NCBI GenBank assembly: GCA_902577765.1
Contig: CACHAK010000009.1
Coordinates: 1-62,792 of the forward strand
Reading direction: 5' to 3'
DNA from: an uncultured Pelagibacteraceae bacterium
GTDB lineage: Bacteria > Pseudomonadota > Alphaproteobacteria > Pelagibacterales > AG-422-B15
DNA: 62,792 nucleotides
Numbering within the stretch: position 1 is the first letter of the stretch; every line of letters begins with the position of its first letter. The position numbers were made by a program, and so were the translations under genes. Below the pieces are notes generated by a model. The model was not told the DNA's origin. It did not search any database and worked only from the letters and a program-made list of their open reading frames with translations. Of the stretch, positions 35,204 to 46,192 are shown in pieces.

Positions 35204-36544
35204 ATGTTTGATAAAGTACTTATTGCTAACCGGGGGGAAATTGCGGTTAGAATAAATAGAGCTTGTCAAGAGTTAGGCATTTCAACAGTTGCAATTCATA
35301 GTGAAGCAGACACAGACTCAATGCACGTAAGAATTGCAGATGAAAGCGTATGTATTGGTCCTAACCCAGTTAATAAGAGTTATTTAAATGCACACGCTAT
35401 AATTTCAGCATGTGAAATTACTGGGGCCCAAGCAGTTCATCCAGGATATGGATTTCTCTCAGAAAATGCCTCTTTCGCAAAGATGTTAGATGATCATAAG
35501 TTAACATTTATTGGACCAAAATACTCTCACATTGAAATGATGGGTGACAAAATAGAGGCAAAAAAAATTATGAAAAAATTTGGAGTGCCTACAGTGCCTG
35601 GGTCAGAGGATGAAATAAAAGATGAATTAGATGCAATTAAAAATGCTGAAAAAATTGGTTTTCCAGTTTTATTGAAAGCCAGTGCTGGCGGAGGTGGTAG
35701 AGGTATGAAGATTGTAAATGATAAAACTGAACTAAAGGCCGCGTATCCACTTATCAAACAGGAAGCATTATCATTTTTTGGAAATGACTCGATCTACGTT
35801 GAAAAATTCATAGACTCGCCCAGACACATAGAAATCCAAGTAATATGCGACACTCACGGAAACTTTCTACATTTACATGAGAGAGATTGTTCCGTACAAC
35901 GAAGAAATCAAAAGGTTGTAGAAGAGGCTCTGGCACCACATATAGAAGAAACTAAAAAGCAAAAGTTATTTAAGATTTGCGTCGATGCAATGGAAAAAAT
36001 GAGCTATTTAGGTTTAGGAACATTAGAGTTTCTGTTTGATGGAAATGAGTTCTATTTTATGGAAATGAACACACGATTACAAGTTGAACACCCTATTACA
36101 GAAATGCTTACAAGAGTTGACTTGGTTCGAGAGCAAATATGTGTAGCCTCAGGCGATAAAATATTTACAAATCAAGAAAATATCAGACCATTAGGACATT
36201 CAATTGAATGTAGAATAAATGCAGAAAACTCAAGAGATTTTAAGCCCTCAGCTGGTAAAATCGAAATGTATCATCCACCAGCAGGAAATGGTATTAGACT
36301 CGATACGTTTATTTATTCTGGTTATAAGGTCCCACACTATTACGACAACTTGCTTGCAAAACTTATCGTTACCGGTAGAACAAGAAATCATGCAATAAAA
36401 AGAGCTTTAAGATCCCTCAACGAAATTGTGATTGATGGAATTGAGACAAACATTGAACTGCACAAAAAAATTCTGTCCTCTACAGAATTCAAAAAAGGAG
36501 GCGTACCAATAAATTGGCTGGAAGATAATATTAAACATTTATAA
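35204..36544 (+). CDS. accC: Acetyl-CoA carboxylase biotin carboxylase subunit
   Basis: 446 residues, normal. ATP-grasp enzyme: KVLIANRGEIAVRINRACQE at the start, HPGYGFLSENASFA, the glycine-rich ATP loop KASAGGGGRGMKIV, and EFLFDGNEFYFMEMNTRLQVEHPITE with the metal-binding glutamates. It begins immediately after the accB stop. The 3' end overlaps the convergent DUF2155 gene by 6 bp; the usual aat gene is missing here. Confidence 0.97.
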   Translation: MFDKVLIANRGEIAVRINRACQELGISTVAIHSEADTDSMHVRIADESVCIGPNPVNKSYLNAHAIISACEITGAQAVHPGYGFLSENASFAKMLDDHKLTFIGPKYSHIEMMGDKIEAKKIMKKFGVPTVPGSEDEIKDELDAIKNAEKIGFPVLLKASAGGGGRGMKIVNDKTELKAAYPLIKQEALSFFGNDSIYVEKFIDSPRHIEIQVICDTHGNFLHLHERDCSVQRRNQKVVEEALAPHIEETKKQKLFKICVDAMEKMSYLGLGTLEFLFDGNEFYFMEMNTRLQVEHPITEMLTRVDLVREQICVASGDKIFTNQENIRPLGHSIECRINAENSRDFKPSAGKIEMYHPPAGNGIRLDTFIYSGYKVPHYYDNLLAKLIVTGRTRNHAIKRALRSLNEIVIDGIETNIELHKKILSSTEFKKGGVPINWLEDNIKHL

Positions 36545-37051
36545 TTTATTACAATCATTGACCCATATATCATAAATTGGATGTTCCATTGATGAAATTG
36601 ACGGTAAAGATTTAAGCATCCACCCATTAAACACTTTTGCCATAGTTCCTTCTTTATATATATTTAAGTACACTGCAGTCTCTTTTTTTTCAAAAGGCTC
36701 ACTTTTATAGCAATCAATCGCATAAATTTTTAGCTCTTCATAGACATAGAATTCTTTTAACTTAATATCTATAGTTTTCACATCTGCAGTAATTTTATTT
36801 AGAAGACTTACGACAGCGAAAGACTCTTCATAATTCTTATCGATTAATTTTGAACCTTGATCATCTTCAAACATAAATGAGTCAATATTTTCATCTATAA
36901 ACTCTTCATATGAAGGCTGAACTTCGTCTAATTTTAAAAGAGGTGCAACTTCTATATTTTGGGCGTGGACAAGAGATGTAAAAATGAAAGTAAAAATAAG
37001 AATTTTATTCTTTAGACTAAGAACTGTCAGGTTTCCATTTTTTATATTCAT
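36539..37051 (-). CDS. DUF2155 domain protein, exported
   Basis: 170 residues with a signal peptide (about 16-31, LKNKILIFTFIFTSLVHA) and the DUF2155 domain: TADVKTIDIKLKEFYVYEEL, YLNIYK near residue 128, FNGWMLKSLPSISSMEHP and a final YDIWVNDCNK with the conserved Cys. DUF2155 is alphaproteobacterial and uncharacterised, usually next to NDUFA12 and accC as here. It overlaps the NDUFA12 gene by 35 bp in another frame. Confidence 0.88.
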   Translation of the reverse strand: MNIKNGNLTVLSLKNKILIFTFIFTSLVHAQNIEVAPLLKLDEVQPSYEEFIDENIDSFMFEDDQGSKLIDKNYEESFAVVSLLNKITADVKTIDIKLKEFYVYEELKIYAIDCYKSEPFEKKETAVYLNIYKEGTMAKVFNGWMLKSLPSISSMEHPIYDIWVNDCNKL

Positions 37052-37388
37052 TTAGTTTGCTTGTTTTATTATTATGTTTTTCTCTAATTGATGGATTATA
37101 TGCTTTGGGTGTACCCGTTAAGTTTTCCAGGTGTTCTTTCTGCCATTCATATTTTTTTTTATCCGAAGGACTATTTGAAGATGTATATCGAAGCCAATTA
37201 TTCCATTCAGGGTTTACTTTAGTAGACTCTACAAAACCACTGTAGATTACCCAGCGTTTCGTATCATCTTTGTTTTTATAATATTTATTTTTAGAGTTGT
37301 CAGTTCCTACTAATATTCCAGCAAAATATGACCATATTCTGGTACCAATTGTTCGGCCATTCCACCAAGTAAATATTTCTTTCAGCAT
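37017..37388 (-). CDS. Complex I accessory subunit NDUFA12 (B17.2) family
   Basis: 123 residues. Signatures of the alphaproteobacterial/mitochondrial accessory subunit: IFTWWNGRTIGTRIWSYFAG at the start, GTDNSKNKYYKN, KRWVIYSGFVESTKVNPEWN and NWLRYTS, and the tail GTPKAYNPS. In mitochondria it belongs to the complex I peripheral arm. The nuo genes are not in the window. Confidence 0.93.
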   Translation of the reverse strand: MLKEIFTWWNGRTIGTRIWSYFAGILVGTDNSKNKYYKNKDDTKRWVIYSGFVESTKVNPEWNNWLRYTSSNSPSDKKKYEWQKEHLENLTGTPKAYNPSIREKHNNKTSKLNEYKKWKPDSS

Positions 37389-37684
37389 CTAATTATAATT
37401 ATTTAATTAAATTAACAGTTTTTTCAACAAAATGTGAATTATCTCATTTAACTAACATATTGAAAATATTCAATTTTTTATAATTAGTAACAATTTTTCT
37501 ACATCATGTAGTAGTTTAAAATTTTTTTTACACTAGATGTTGACTTAATTTTTCAAATAATAAATTATCGATAATCTAGAAAGTTACTCAATTAGCATTC
37601 TGGTTTAACAACGGTCGAGACCATATAAATTATTGTTCTTGGTTAATCGGCTATTGAAACGACGATATTTTAGAAGGGAAAATA
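37389..37684. other. Intergenic region upstream of nrdJ
   Basis: A 296-bp stretch without a gene. I see no B12-box riboswitch core. It has a 13-bp inverted repeat CTACAT-C-ATGTAG at 37499-37511 and an NrdR-box-like sequence at 37530-37545. A GGTC-GA-GACC inverted repeat (about 37613-37622) lies nearer the gene, and AGAAGGGA is the ribosome site. Confidence 0.55.
37530..37545. promoter_or_regulatory. Possible NrdR box
   Basis: ACACTAGATGTTGACT matches an idealised NrdR box (ACACTATATATAGTGT) at 11 of 16 positions, mostly in the left half. A second inverted repeat is centred about 32 bp upstream, the spacing known for paired NrdR boxes, but that one does not resemble the box itself. The position, about 140 bp before nrdJ, is reasonable. 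Confidence 0.3.
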
Positions 37685-40600
37685 ATGAAAATAAATAGAC
37701 AATTCACGAGCTCTAATCAATCACCATATGAAAATATAAAATTTAAGAAAGTTTCAAGTGAAATCGTTAACCCGGATGGGTCATTGGTTTTCAAGCTTGA
37801 AAACTTCGAGGTTCCTGAGCAGTGGAGTCAGGTTGCAAGTGACATAATTTCTCAAAAGTATTTTAGGAAAGCTGGGGTTCCATCAAAATTAAAAAGAACT
37901 GAAGAAAAAAATATTCCTTCTTGGCTTTCTCCGCGAGTTGCTGATGAAGATGGTGGTGAGGTTTCCTTTACATCCGAAACAAGCTCTCAACAAGTTTTTG
38001 ATAGGCTTGCGGGAGCATGGACATATTGGGGTTGGAAAGGTGGGTACTTTACAAGCGAAGAGGATGCAAAAGCATTTTTTGATGAAGTTAGGTTCATGCT
38101 TGCTAATCAAATGGTTGCCCCAAACAGTCCTCAATGGTTCAACACAGGATTAAATTGGGCATACGGAATTGATGGACCATCCCAAGGACATTTTTATGTT
38201 GATCACGAAACTGGTAAGCTAACAAGATCCTCTAGTTCGTATGAAAGACCCCAACCTCATGCTTGTTTCATTCAAAGTATTGATGATGATTTGGTTAATG
38301 ATGGTGGAATTATGGATTTGTGGGTTCGTGAAGCAAGATTGTTTAAATACGGTTCAGGTACGGGTACAAACTTCTCTAATCTAAGGGGCGCAGCTGAAGG
38401 ATTGTCAGGTGGCGGAAAATCTTCAGGTCTAATGAGCTTTCTTAAAATTGGAGATAGAGCTGCTGGTGCTATAAAATCTGGTGGAACGACTCGAAGAGCT
38501 GCAAAAATGGTTGTTGTTGACATAGATCATCCAGATATTGAAGAGTTTATCAAGTGGAAAGTTACTGAGGAGCAAAAAGTCGCCTCAATTGTCACGGGTT
38601 CAAAAATATGCTCAAAGCATTTAAAAAACATTATGAACGCATGTCATAATTGCGAAGCAGATGGTGAAAGTTGCTTTGAACCAAATAAAAACCCTGCCCT
38701 AAAAAGGGAAATAATTGCTGCAAGAAAAAACGAAGTTCCCGAAAATTATATCCAAAGAATTATTCATTTTGCAAAGCAAGGTTATAAATCTGTTGAATTT
38801 GAGACTTATAATACAGATTGGGACTCAGAAGCTTATGTAACAGTATCTGGTCAAAACTCAAATAATTCAATTCGGGTTACAGATGACTTTTTAAATGCTG
38901 TAATTGAAGACAAAGATTGGAACTTAATAAATAGAATTGATGGATCTGTCAGTAAGACAATAAAAGCAAAAGAATTGTGGGATCAAGTAGGATATTCTGC
39001 TTGGGCTTGCGCTGATCCAGGCATTCAATTTCATACAACAATTAATGATTGGCATACGTGTCCAGAAAGTGGGGAAATTAGAGCTTCAAATCCTTGTTCT
39101 GAATACATGTTCTTAGACAACACAGCGTGTAATTTGGCATCATTAAACTTAATGACGTTCATGGATGAAAATAAATGTTTAGACACTGACCTATTTAAGC
39201 ACGCGGTTAGAATATGGACACTAATTCTTGAAATTTCAGTAATGATGGCTCAGTTTCCATCAAAGGAAATAGCTAAGCTTTCATATGAATACAGAACCCT
39301 TGGACTTGGATATGCAAACTTAGGTGGTTACCTCATGTCTAAAGGTGTTGCTTATGATAGTGAAGAAGGAAGAGCTAATTGTGCTGCAATAACAGCATTA
39401 ATGACAGGTATGTCTTATGCAACCTCAGCTGAAATTGCTTCAGAGCAAGGTCCCTTTCCCGGCTACCATCAGAACTCCAAAAATATGTTGCGCGTAGTGA
39501 GAAACCACAGAAGAGCTGCATATGGTAAAACTGATGAATACGAGGGTTTACATATTAACCCTGTTCCATTTATTGTTGAAGACCTAAGAGATACAAACTT
39601 AGGAATGGAGTCTCAAAAAGCTTGGGATCAAGCTTATGAAAATGGACAAAAATATGGATATAGAAATGCGCAAACAACTGTAATTGCACCAACTGGCACG
39701 ATCGGCCTTGTAATGGATTGCGATACGACCGGTATTGAGCCTGACTTTGCAATGGTAAAATTTAAAAAACTTGCTGGTGGAGGATATTTCAAAATTATTA
39801 ATAGAACGGTTCCAGAAGCGTTAAGACAACTTCAATACACTGAAGATGAAATTAATGAAACAATTAGTTATGCTGTTGGTCACGGAACACTAAAAGATGC
39901 TCCTTCTATAAATCATGAAACACTAAAAGAAAAAGGTTTTGAAGAAGAGCAGATTGAAATATTGGAACAAAATTTAAAAAATGTTTTTGATATTAGGTTT
40001 TCATTCAATTCATATACTCTTGGGATGGAATTCTGTAGAGATAAATTAAACTTTTCAGAAGAACAGCTTACTGACATGAATTTTAACATGCTGACTGCCT
40101 TAGGTTTTACAAATGATGAAATTGATGAAGCAAATACCTATTGCTGCGGAACAATGACCTTGGAAGGTTCGCCTCATATTAAGGAAGATCATCTAGCTGT
40201 ATTTGATTGTGCGAATCCATGTGGTAGAATTGGAAAGAGATATTTATCAGTTGAAAGTCATATACGAATGATGGCTGCGGCACAACCTTTTATATCTGGA
40301 GCTATTTCAAAAACTATTAACATGCCTACAGAGTCTGATGTTGAAGATTGCAATGAAGCTTATTTATTATCATGGAAACTAGGCACAAAAGCAAACGCTC
40401 TTTATCGTGACGGCTCAAAACTAAGTCAACCACTCGCATCAAAACTTGTTGATGAAGATGTTGAGATAGAAATAGAGCAAACTGATAATCAAATTGATAG
40501 AACGATCGCTGTTGCAAAAGAAGCAATGAATTCTATTGTTTATGGTTCAAGAAATAAAGTGCCTGACAGAAGAAAAGGTTACATTCAAAAAGCAATTGTT

Positions 40601-41269
40601 GGAGGCCATAAAGTTTATCTTCACACAGGTGAATATGAGGATGGTAGTTTAGGTGAGATATTTATTGATATGCATAAAGAAGGTGCGTTCCTAAGAAGCC
40701 TTATGAATAACTTTGCTATAGCAATATCAATTGGCCTTCAATATGGAGTTCCTCTTGAAGAATATGTTGAGGCATATACGTTTACTAGGTTTGATCCTGC
40801 AGGAGTAGTGCAAGGTAATAATAGAATAAAGAATGCAACATCTATATTAGATTATGTGTTCAGAGAGCTTGCTGTTTCTTACTTGGGTAGAAATGATTTA
40901 GCACATGCTGATAATACCGATGTTGACTTTTCTCTAGGTACGGGCGCGGAAGAAGGCTTGTTAAAAAGTAACGAAATTCCCTGGAAACTAGTTAAAAAAG
41001 TTTCAAGTCAAGGCTACTTAAGGAGTCAAGACGGTCTTTCAGTAGTCAGTTCGAATGGTAGTATGGAAACAGTTTCCTCTGAACAGGCACCAATGAATAG
41101 GGCTATAAGTCAAGGTTCTACTACAGACCAATCAATGAGTAGAGTTCAAGCGGCAAGAATGATGGGTTATGAGGGTGATGCTTGTCCTGAGTGTGGCTCG
41201 TTTACTTTGGTAAGAAATGGTACTTGCTTAAAGTGCGATACATGTGGTGCCACAACTGGCTGCTCATAG
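37685..41269 (+). CDS. nrdJ: Adenosylcobalamin-dependent (class II) ribonucleotide reductase
   Basis: 1194 residues. [20 protein letters not shown] has the catalytic cysteine and loop of the active site, and [21 protein letters not shown] is the substrate-binding loop. Upstream lie [20 protein letters not shown] and [15 protein letters not shown]. The end, [13 protein letters not shown] followed by [14 protein letters not shown], is a zinc-ribbon-like tail. Class II enzymes need B12 but neither oxygen nor an NrdB subunit, and this would be the main deoxynucleotide source if no other Nrd genes exist. It ends 1 bp before the convergent aspS gene. Confidence 0.96.
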   Translation: MKINRQFTSSNQSPYENIKFKKVSSEIVNPDGSLVFKLENFEVPEQWSQVASDIISQKYFRKAGVPSKLKRTEEKNIPSWLSPRVADEDGGEVSFTSETSSQQVFDRLAGAWTYWGWKGGYFTSEEDAKAFFDEVRFMLANQMVAPNSPQWFNTGLNWAYGIDGPSQGHFYVDHETGKLTRSSSSYERPQPHACFIQSIDDDLVNDGGIMDLWVREARLFKYGSGTGTNFSNLRGAAEGLSGGGKSSGLMSFLKIGDRAAGAIKSGGTTRRAAKMVVVDIDHPDIEEFIKWKVTEEQKVASIVTGSKICSKHLKNIMNACHNCEADGESCFEPNKNPALKREIIAARKNEVPENYIQRIIHFAKQGYKSVEFETYNTDWDSEAYVTVSGQNSNNSIRVTDDFLNAVIEDKDWNLINRIDGSVSKTIKAKELWDQVGYSAWACADPGIQFHTTINDWHTCPESGEIRASNPCSEYMFLDNTACNLASLNLMTFMDENKCLDTDLFKHAVRIWTLILEISVMMAQFPSKEIAKLSYEYRTLGLGYANLGGYLMSKGVAYDSEEGRANCAAITALMTGMSYATSAEIASEQGPFPGYHQNSKNMLRVVRNHRRAAYGKTDEYEGLHINPVPFIVEDLRDTNLGMESQKAWDQAYENGQKYGYRNAQTTVIAPTGTIGLVMDCDTTGIEPDFAMVKFKKLAGGGYFKIINRTVPEALRQLQYTEDEINETISYAVGHGTLKDAPSINHETLKEKGFEEEQIEILEQNLKNVFDIRFSFNSYTLGMEFCRDKLNFSEEQLTDMNFNMLTALGFTNDEIDEANTYCCGTMTLEGSPHIKEDHLAVFDCANPCGRIGKRYLSVESHIRMMAAAQPFISGAISKTINMPTESDVEDCNEAYLLSWKLGTKANALYRDGSKLSQPLASKLVDEDVEIEIEQTDNQIDRTIAVAKEAMNSIVYGSRNKVPDRRKGYIQKAIVGGHKVYLHTGEYEDGSLGEIFIDMHKEGAFLRSLMNNFAIAISIGLQYGVPLEEYVEAYTFTRFDPAGVVQGNNRIKNATSILDYVFRELAVSYLGRNDLAHADNTDVDFSLGTGAEEGLLKSNEIPWKLVKKVSSQGYLRSQDGLSVVSSNGSMETVSSEQAPMNRAISQGSTTDQSMSRVQAARMMGYEGDACPECGSFTLVRNGTCLKCDTCGATTGCS

Positions 41270-41270
41270 T

Positions 41271-43067
41271 TTATTCTTCAGTTGGCTTAACTTCTAAATT
41301 CAACTCATCAAGTGTAGTCTTATCGACTTCAGCAGGTGCCAGCATCATCAGATCCTGAGCCTGTTGATTCATTGGGAATAATATTACCTCACGAATATTT
41401 TTTTCTTGAGCAAGTAGCATCACGATTCTGTCTATTCCTGGTGCAATGCCGCCATGAGGAGGCACACCATAAGTAAAAGCGTTTATCATTCCTCCAAATT
41501 TTTCATGTACTTGATCTTTGTTATAGCCAGCTATTTCAAAGGCCTTATACATAATTTCTGGAACGTGATTTCGTATAGCGCCTGATGATAGCTCTACGCC
41601 ATTACAAACAATATCATATTGATAACCTAAGACATTTATTGGATCCGTATTATTTAGCGCTTCTAATCCACCTTGTGGCATTGAGAAAGGATTATGACTA
41701 AAATCAATTTTTCCAGTTTCTTTATCCTTTTCATACATAGGAAAATCGACAATCCAACAAAACTTAAATACTCCCTTTTCAATTAGATCCAGATCTATTG
41801 CAATTTTATCTCTGGCTGCAGCAGCAATATCATAAACTTCTTTGCCTTTAGCGCATGCAAAGAAAATTGAGTCTCCGGCCTTAAGACCTGCTTTGTTTAA
41901 TATCATTTCTTGAATTTCAGAGGGGATAAATTTTGCAATAGGGCCCTTTCCTTCTACGCCAGAAGAGCTTTTATCAAAAACAATATAACCTAAACCAGCA
42001 GCATTCATTTCTTTTCTTGCCCAATTATTAAGATTATCAAAAAAACTTCTAGGTTTTTGACTCGAGTCAGGTGCTGGTATTCCAATAACCTCGCCCCCCT
42101 CTTCTATAATTTTTTTAAATGCACTAAATTCAACTTTGTCATCATTAAATTCCTTAGTTAAATTAGAAATATTTATTGGATTTCTAAGGTCAGGTTTGTC
42201 TGTTCCATACCTGCTCATAGCATCTGCATATGTAATTCTTGGAAAAGGTGTTTTTGTAACGTTAAAATCAGAAAAAGTTGTAAACACAGAATGTAAAATT
42301 GGTTCAATGACGTTAAACACATCGTCTTGTTCAACAAATGCCATTTCCATATCTAATTGATAAAATTCGCCAGGACTTCTATCTGCTCTTGCATCTTCAT
42401 CTCTAAAACAAGGGGCTATTTGAAAATATTTATCGAATCCTCCCGCCATAATTAATTGCTTAAATTGCTGTGGGGCTTGAGGAAGAGCGTAAAATTTTCC
42501 TGGATGAATCCTACTTGGTACCAAGTAATCTCTAGCCCCTTCTGGACTAGAAGCTGTAAGTATTGGTGTTTGCATTTCTAAAAAACCAGCATCAGACATG
42601 AGCTTTCTAATGTGGGAAATAATTGAGGATCTTAGAACAATATTCTTATGTAATTCCTCTCTTCGAATATCAAGAAATCTATACTTCAATCTAATTTCTT
42701 CTGGATAGTCGTTTTCGCCAAAAACTGGCATAGGCAACTCCTTTGCCTCAGATAATACTTCTACACTATCAACTGCAACTTCAATGGTCCCTGTATTTAG
42801 CGATTTATTTATAGTATCAGGCTCTCTTTTTATAACGGTGCCATCAATTTTAATAACGGTCTCAACTCTTAAGCTGTCTACTAAGTTTAGCAATTTGGTA
42901 TTTGTTTTCTCAATTACACATTGAGTAACGCCATAATGATCCCTTAAGTCAACAAACAGTACATTGCCGTGATCTCGTTTTCTATTTATCCACCCAGCTA
43001 ATGATACTTTAGAACTAGCATCTTCTAATCTAAGCTGGTTACAATTGTGCGTTCTATATTTATTCAT
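41271..43067 (-). CDS. aspS: Aspartyl-tRNA synthetase
   Basis: 598 residues of the long bacterial class II form. The N-terminal OB fold ([23 protein letters not shown]) binds the anticodon; motif 2 is in [24 protein letters not shown] and motif 3 in [13 protein letters not shown]. The large GAD insert (about 290-420) is present. Whether it is discriminating or charges tRNA-Asn too depends on gatCAB, which is not here. Next to rnd, as in many alphaproteobacteria. Confidence 0.97.
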   Translation of the reverse strand: MNKYRTHNCNQLRLEDASSKVSLAGWINRKRDHGNVLFVDLRDHYGVTQCVIEKTNTKLLNLVDSLRVETVIKIDGTVIKREPDTINKSLNTGTIEVAVDSVEVLSEAKELPMPVFGENDYPEEIRLKYRFLDIRREELHKNIVLRSSIISHIRKLMSDAGFLEMQTPILTASSPEGARDYLVPSRIHPGKFYALPQAPQQFKQLIMAGGFDKYFQIAPCFRDEDARADRSPGEFYQLDMEMAFVEQDDVFNVIEPILHSVFTTFSDFNVTKTPFPRITYADAMSRYGTDKPDLRNPINISNLTKEFNDDKVEFSAFKKIIEEGGEVIGIPAPDSSQKPRSFFDNLNNWARKEMNAAGLGYIVFDKSSSGVEGKGPIAKFIPSEIQEMILNKAGLKAGDSIFFACAKGKEVYDIAAAARDKIAIDLDLIEKGVFKFCWIVDFPMYEKDKETGKIDFSHNPFSMPQGGLEALNNTDPINVLGYQYDIVCNGVELSSGAIRNHVPEIMYKAFEIAGYNKDQVHEKFGGMINAFTYGVPPHGGIAPGIDRIVMLLAQEKNIREVILFPMNQQAQDLMMLAPAEVDKTTLDELNLEVKPTEE

Positions 43068-43100
43068 ACTTTTAATTAAGGATCATATATAGTTTGATTT

Positions 43101-43934
43101 GTGAAAATAGTCCAAGATAATAAATCCCTCGAGAAGCTATGTAAATTATTGAATAAGTATAAAATTATCTTCCTAGATACCGAATTCAAAAGAGATAATA
43201 CATATTGGCCAATTTTATGCACTATTCAAATTAAAACTCAAAGAAAAGAATTCTTAATTGATATGTTATCAGGGGAAAAAATGAACTTCGAAAATTTTAA
43301 AAGAATACTCACATCAAAAAAGATATTGAAAGTTATCCACTCTGCTCGACAAGATATTGAAGTATTAAATTATGCTTTTGAAATTAGTGTTGTGAATGTT
43401 TTTGATACTCAAATTGCTTATAATTCAATTTATGGAGGGCAAACAATTGGATACACTAATTTAGTAGAAAAACTATTCAAAATAAAACTTTCAAAAAAAC
43501 ATCAAGTTTCTGATTGGACTAAGAGACCTTTATCATCCGAGCAAATTAATTATGCAATTAACGATGTGTATTATTTGCCTAAAATTTATGTGAACCTATT
43601 GCAAAAAATTAAAAAAAGAAATCTCATAAAAAGAATAAAAAAAATAATTGAAGACAATTTAGATGCCAAAGATGTCTACAACACAAAAAAATCCTATAAA
43701 AGAATAAAAATCAAAAATTTTTCAAAAAATGAAAAAAAACTAATTAAAAAATTTTCAGAATGGAGAGAAAATTATGCCCAAAAAGATGACCTGCCTCGTA
43801 ATTGGATTGTTTCCGATAAAAATCTTATAAGAGCAAGTAAAAATAGACTGGGAGAATTAAAAAAAGGTAAAAATAAAAATGATCAACGTTTAGAGGTTTT
43901 TAAGAGTTATGTTAAGTCATTATGTCTCGAATGA
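43101..43934 (+). CDS. rnd: Ribonuclease D (short form)
   Basis: 277 residues from a GTG start. DEDDy exonuclease motifs: IIFLDTEFKRDNTYWP (ExoI), IHSARQDIEVLNYAF (ExoII) and YAINDVYYLPKIY (ExoIII). E. coli RNase D has about 375 residues and two HRDC domains; this protein keeps the exonuclease and a single HRDC-like segment (KKFSEWRENYAQKDDLPRNW). It trims tRNA 3' ends. The 3' end overlaps the convergent hda gene by 23 bp. Confidence 0.9.
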   Translation: MKIVQDNKSLEKLCKLLNKYKIIFLDTEFKRDNTYWPILCTIQIKTQRKEFLIDMLSGEKMNFENFKRILTSKKILKVIHSARQDIEVLNYAFEISVVNVFDTQIAYNSIYGGQTIGYTNLVEKLFKIKLSKKHQVSDWTKRPLSSEQINYAINDVYYLPKIYVNLLQKIKKRNLIKRIKKIIEDNLDAKDVYNTKKSYKRIKIKNFSKNEKKLIKKFSEWRENYAQKDDLPRNWIVSDKNLIRASKNRLGELKKGKNKNDQRLEVFKSYVKSLCLE

Positions 43935-44559
43935 GATGAGTTGTTATTTTTGATTTTCTTTGCAAGGATAGATTATTAATTTTTTCAAGAATATTATATA
44001 ATTTTTGATAATCACGATCTACCCTCTTTAATAAATATTCAATTACATTTTTGTCAACTTGAACTTGGGCATTACTAAAATATTTCATGATTATGGCTTT
44101 TAAGAGATCATCTTCTGGATTTTCAATTTTAGATGAAGTAAAGGATTTAAACCTTGAATCTAAGTCTTTTAGTTTGATTTCAAAATTTGAATTTATATCA
44201 ACCGTTACTAAAATTGTTTTCTTTTCTAAAATTAAACTATTATAAAAATGAAAAAAACCCTCTTCATCTTTTAAATTATGAAAATCATCAATTGCTATAT
44301 TAGTATTAAAAGAAATGTCATTCCAGCTTTGCACATCATGGCAATTAATTAAATTAGCATTGTTATAGCCTGACCATATATTTAAAAGATGTGTTTTACC
44401 TGATTTTTTTTGCCCAAATATTACAGCTGATCTATTAAACCAGTCCTGTGGAGATTTCAGTAAAGTTGAAACATTAAAATTACTTTTACTAATATAAAAA
44501 TCCTCAGGATCATAAGTTTCTATATTTTTTAAATTAAAGATTAATTGTCCTTTTTCCAT
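43912..44559 (-). CDS. DnaA-like replication inactivator (Hda/HdaA family)
   Basis: 215 residues of AAA+ type resembling DnaA domain III, without the DNA-binding domain IV. Walker A is FGQKKSGKTHLLNIW, Walker B is NIAIDDFHNL, and DLDSRFKSF resembles the sensor I / Arg-finger region. The N-terminus (GQLIFNLKNIETYDPEDFYISK) fits an alphaproteobacterial HdaA, which stimulates DnaA-ATP hydrolysis with the beta clamp. The pgsA-like stop codon immediately precedes its start. Confidence 0.85.
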   Translation of the reverse strand: MEKGQLIFNLKNIETYDPEDFYISKSNFNVSTLLKSPQDWFNRSAVIFGQKKSGKTHLLNIWSGYNNANLINCHDVQSWNDISFNTNIAIDDFHNLKDEEGFFHFYNSLILEKKTILVTVDINSNFEIKLKDLDSRFKSFTSSKIENPEDDLLKAIIMKYFSNAQVQVDKNVIEYLLKRVDRDYQKLYNILEKINNLSLQRKSKITTHLIRDIMT

Positions 44560-45105
44560 TTAGTTTATGTTTTTAAACCAGTAACTTATATAATTTATTA
44601 AAGATAATAGAGTGCATATCAATACAACAGTAATTAATACTTCGTTTAGCATAAATGCAGTGAAATATTTCTCATATCCGTTGATATTGTTAAGCATGGT
44701 CGTAATAACAAGACAAAACTGAAAGAATGTATTTAATTTACTGATTTTAGTTGGTTTAACCTCAATTTTTTTACCAACCAAAAAAGTGACTGCAAACGAC
44801 CCCAAAATAATTATATCTCTTGAAATTATTATTATGATTATGAATACAGGTAACAGTTCGAGATTTCCAATGAGTATAAAAATCGAAATTACGAATGCTT
44901 TATCAGCAATCGCATCTAAATATGAACCTAGTTCACTTTGAACTTTAAAATATCTTGCGATAAATCCATCTAAAAAATCACTTACAGCAATTAAAAGGGT
45001 AAATAAAGCCGCATAATTATATAATTCCTCCAAAAGAAACCACGCAACGAATGGAATAGTAACCAAACGGTAAATTGATATAAAATTTGGCAAACTTTTA
45101 ATCAT
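44560..45105 (-). CDS. CDP-alcohol phosphatidyltransferase (PgsA-like)
   Basis: 181 residues, about five membrane helices. The catalytic signature D-G-x2-A-R-x8-G-x3-D-x3-D is complete in DFLDGFIARYFKV plus ELGSYLDAIADKAF. PNFISIYRLVTIPFVAWFLL at the start matches PgsA/cardiolipin synthase (Cls-type CAP) proteins. It likely makes phosphatidylglycerol phosphate or cardiolipin; which one cannot be read here. The ATG overlaps the DUF2066 stop by 8 bp. Confidence 0.88.
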   Translation of the reverse strand: MIKSLPNFISIYRLVTIPFVAWFLLEELYNYAALFTLLIAVSDFLDGFIARYFKVQSELGSYLDAIADKAFVISIFILIGNLELLPVFIIIIIISRDIIILGSFAVTFLVGKKIEVKPTKISKLNTFFQFCLVITTMLNNINGYEKYFTAFMLNEVLITVVLICTLLSLINYISYWFKNIN

Positions 45106-46177
45106 CTAAAGAAATTCTATAATATGGTCCTAGATTTACTGCATTAATTTTATTTTGAGAGAGTAGAAGAACAAACTTATCTCCATTTCCTAAAAAATCC
45201 ACGTACCCCTCAACCTTATTCGTAGTAAATAATGATGGCTTATATTGTTCCAAAAGCCTTACTGATTGCAGTCGATTTTGCAACTCAACCCAATCAGAAA
45301 TTTTTTCGATATCGTATACAAACTTAAATCTGTAAACCTCATCAGATTGTTTTGTTAGATTAATCCATGCAAGTAAAAGTTCATTTTTTATATCCTCAAT
45401 TAATGGTGAAAAAATATCATCCCTAAATAAAGAATAATCAGTCAAATAACTCTTTCTAATTATCTTTTCTTTTTGATTCAAATTAAGCTTTATTATTAAA
45501 TCAAATCTAAGCTCATTTAAATTTTCATAGATAGGGCTACACCATATTAATATTATATCATTTTCATCATTTAAATTATTTCCTTCTATGTCTTTATTTT
45601 CCAAAAAATTAGGTAAATCGGTATTGCCCATTTCAGTCTGTGAAAAGGTCTTTACATCTAAGTTTATCTTATTACCTATATTTTTAATTTTTTTCCATTC
45701 GGTGTTCCACAAATTAAATAGAATAAAAAATTGATTAGAATTAGAAAATGCTACATTAACTGTGATATTTTGAGAACTTACCTCAGAAAATGTCAAGGAA
45801 TTCGATTTGTAGAATTCTTTGATACGGAAGGGACTAAAATATATATTAAACTCGCCAAGGTAAGTTTCTGTAGAAATTTTTTCATCAACAAACTCTATAC
45901 TTTCTACAAAATAAGAAATATCAATATCTTTTAATTTACTTAATTTTTTATAATCCTCTGGTGTAAGAAGTTTAACTGATACTCTTTTAAAGGCAATTTC
46001 TTCAGCTTTAGATATAGCGGTATTTCTAATATCAGTCTCATTTGAAAAAGATAAATTTACCTTTATGCCAGATGATGAAAAAAAATCTACATTTTCATTA
46101 GCAAGACAGGAATTAATAAGAGCAAATAAAAAAACAATCACAAAGCTTATTTGCTTAGTATTGGAATTAAAAATCAT
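45098..46177 (-). CDS. DUF2066 domain protein, exported
   Basis: 359 residues with a signal peptide (SFVIVFLFALINSCLA, near residues 11-26) and a DUF2066 region: AISKAEEIAFKRVSVKLLTPEDY near residue 60, then FVDEKISTETYLGEFNIYFSP. DUF2066 is typical of proteobacteria, uncharacterised, and often found beside purM as here. It is divergent from purM with only 15 bp between starts, so their promoters must overlap. Confidence 0.85.
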   Translation of the reverse strand: MIFNSNTKQISFVIVFLFALINSCLANENVDFFSSSGIKVNLSFSNETDIRNTAISKAEEIAFKRVSVKLLTPEDYKKLSKLKDIDISYFVESIEFVDEKISTETYLGEFNIYFSPFRIKEFYKSNSLTFSEVSSQNITVNVAFSNSNQFFILFNLWNTEWKKIKNIGNKINLDVKTFSQTEMGNTDLPNFLENKDIEGNNLNDENDIILIWCSPIYENLNELRFDLIIKLNLNQKEKIIRKSYLTDYSLFRDDIFSPLIEDIKNELLLAWINLTKQSDEVYRFKFVYDIEKISDWVELQNRLQSVRLLEQYKPSLFTTNKVEGYVDFLGNGDKFVLLLSQNKINAVNLGPYYRISLDD

Positions 46178-46192
46178 ATATAAGAAATCTAA

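Noticed and set aside
36539..37051. DUF2155 gene as an artefact because it overlaps NDUFA12 by 35 bp
   Set aside because: Both proteins have clear family motifs and the pair is adjacent in other alphaproteobacteria, so the overlap is real.
37389..37684. Cobalamin riboswitch upstream of the B12-dependent reductase
   Set aside because: No B12-box-like core or multi-stem layout can be recognised in the gap.
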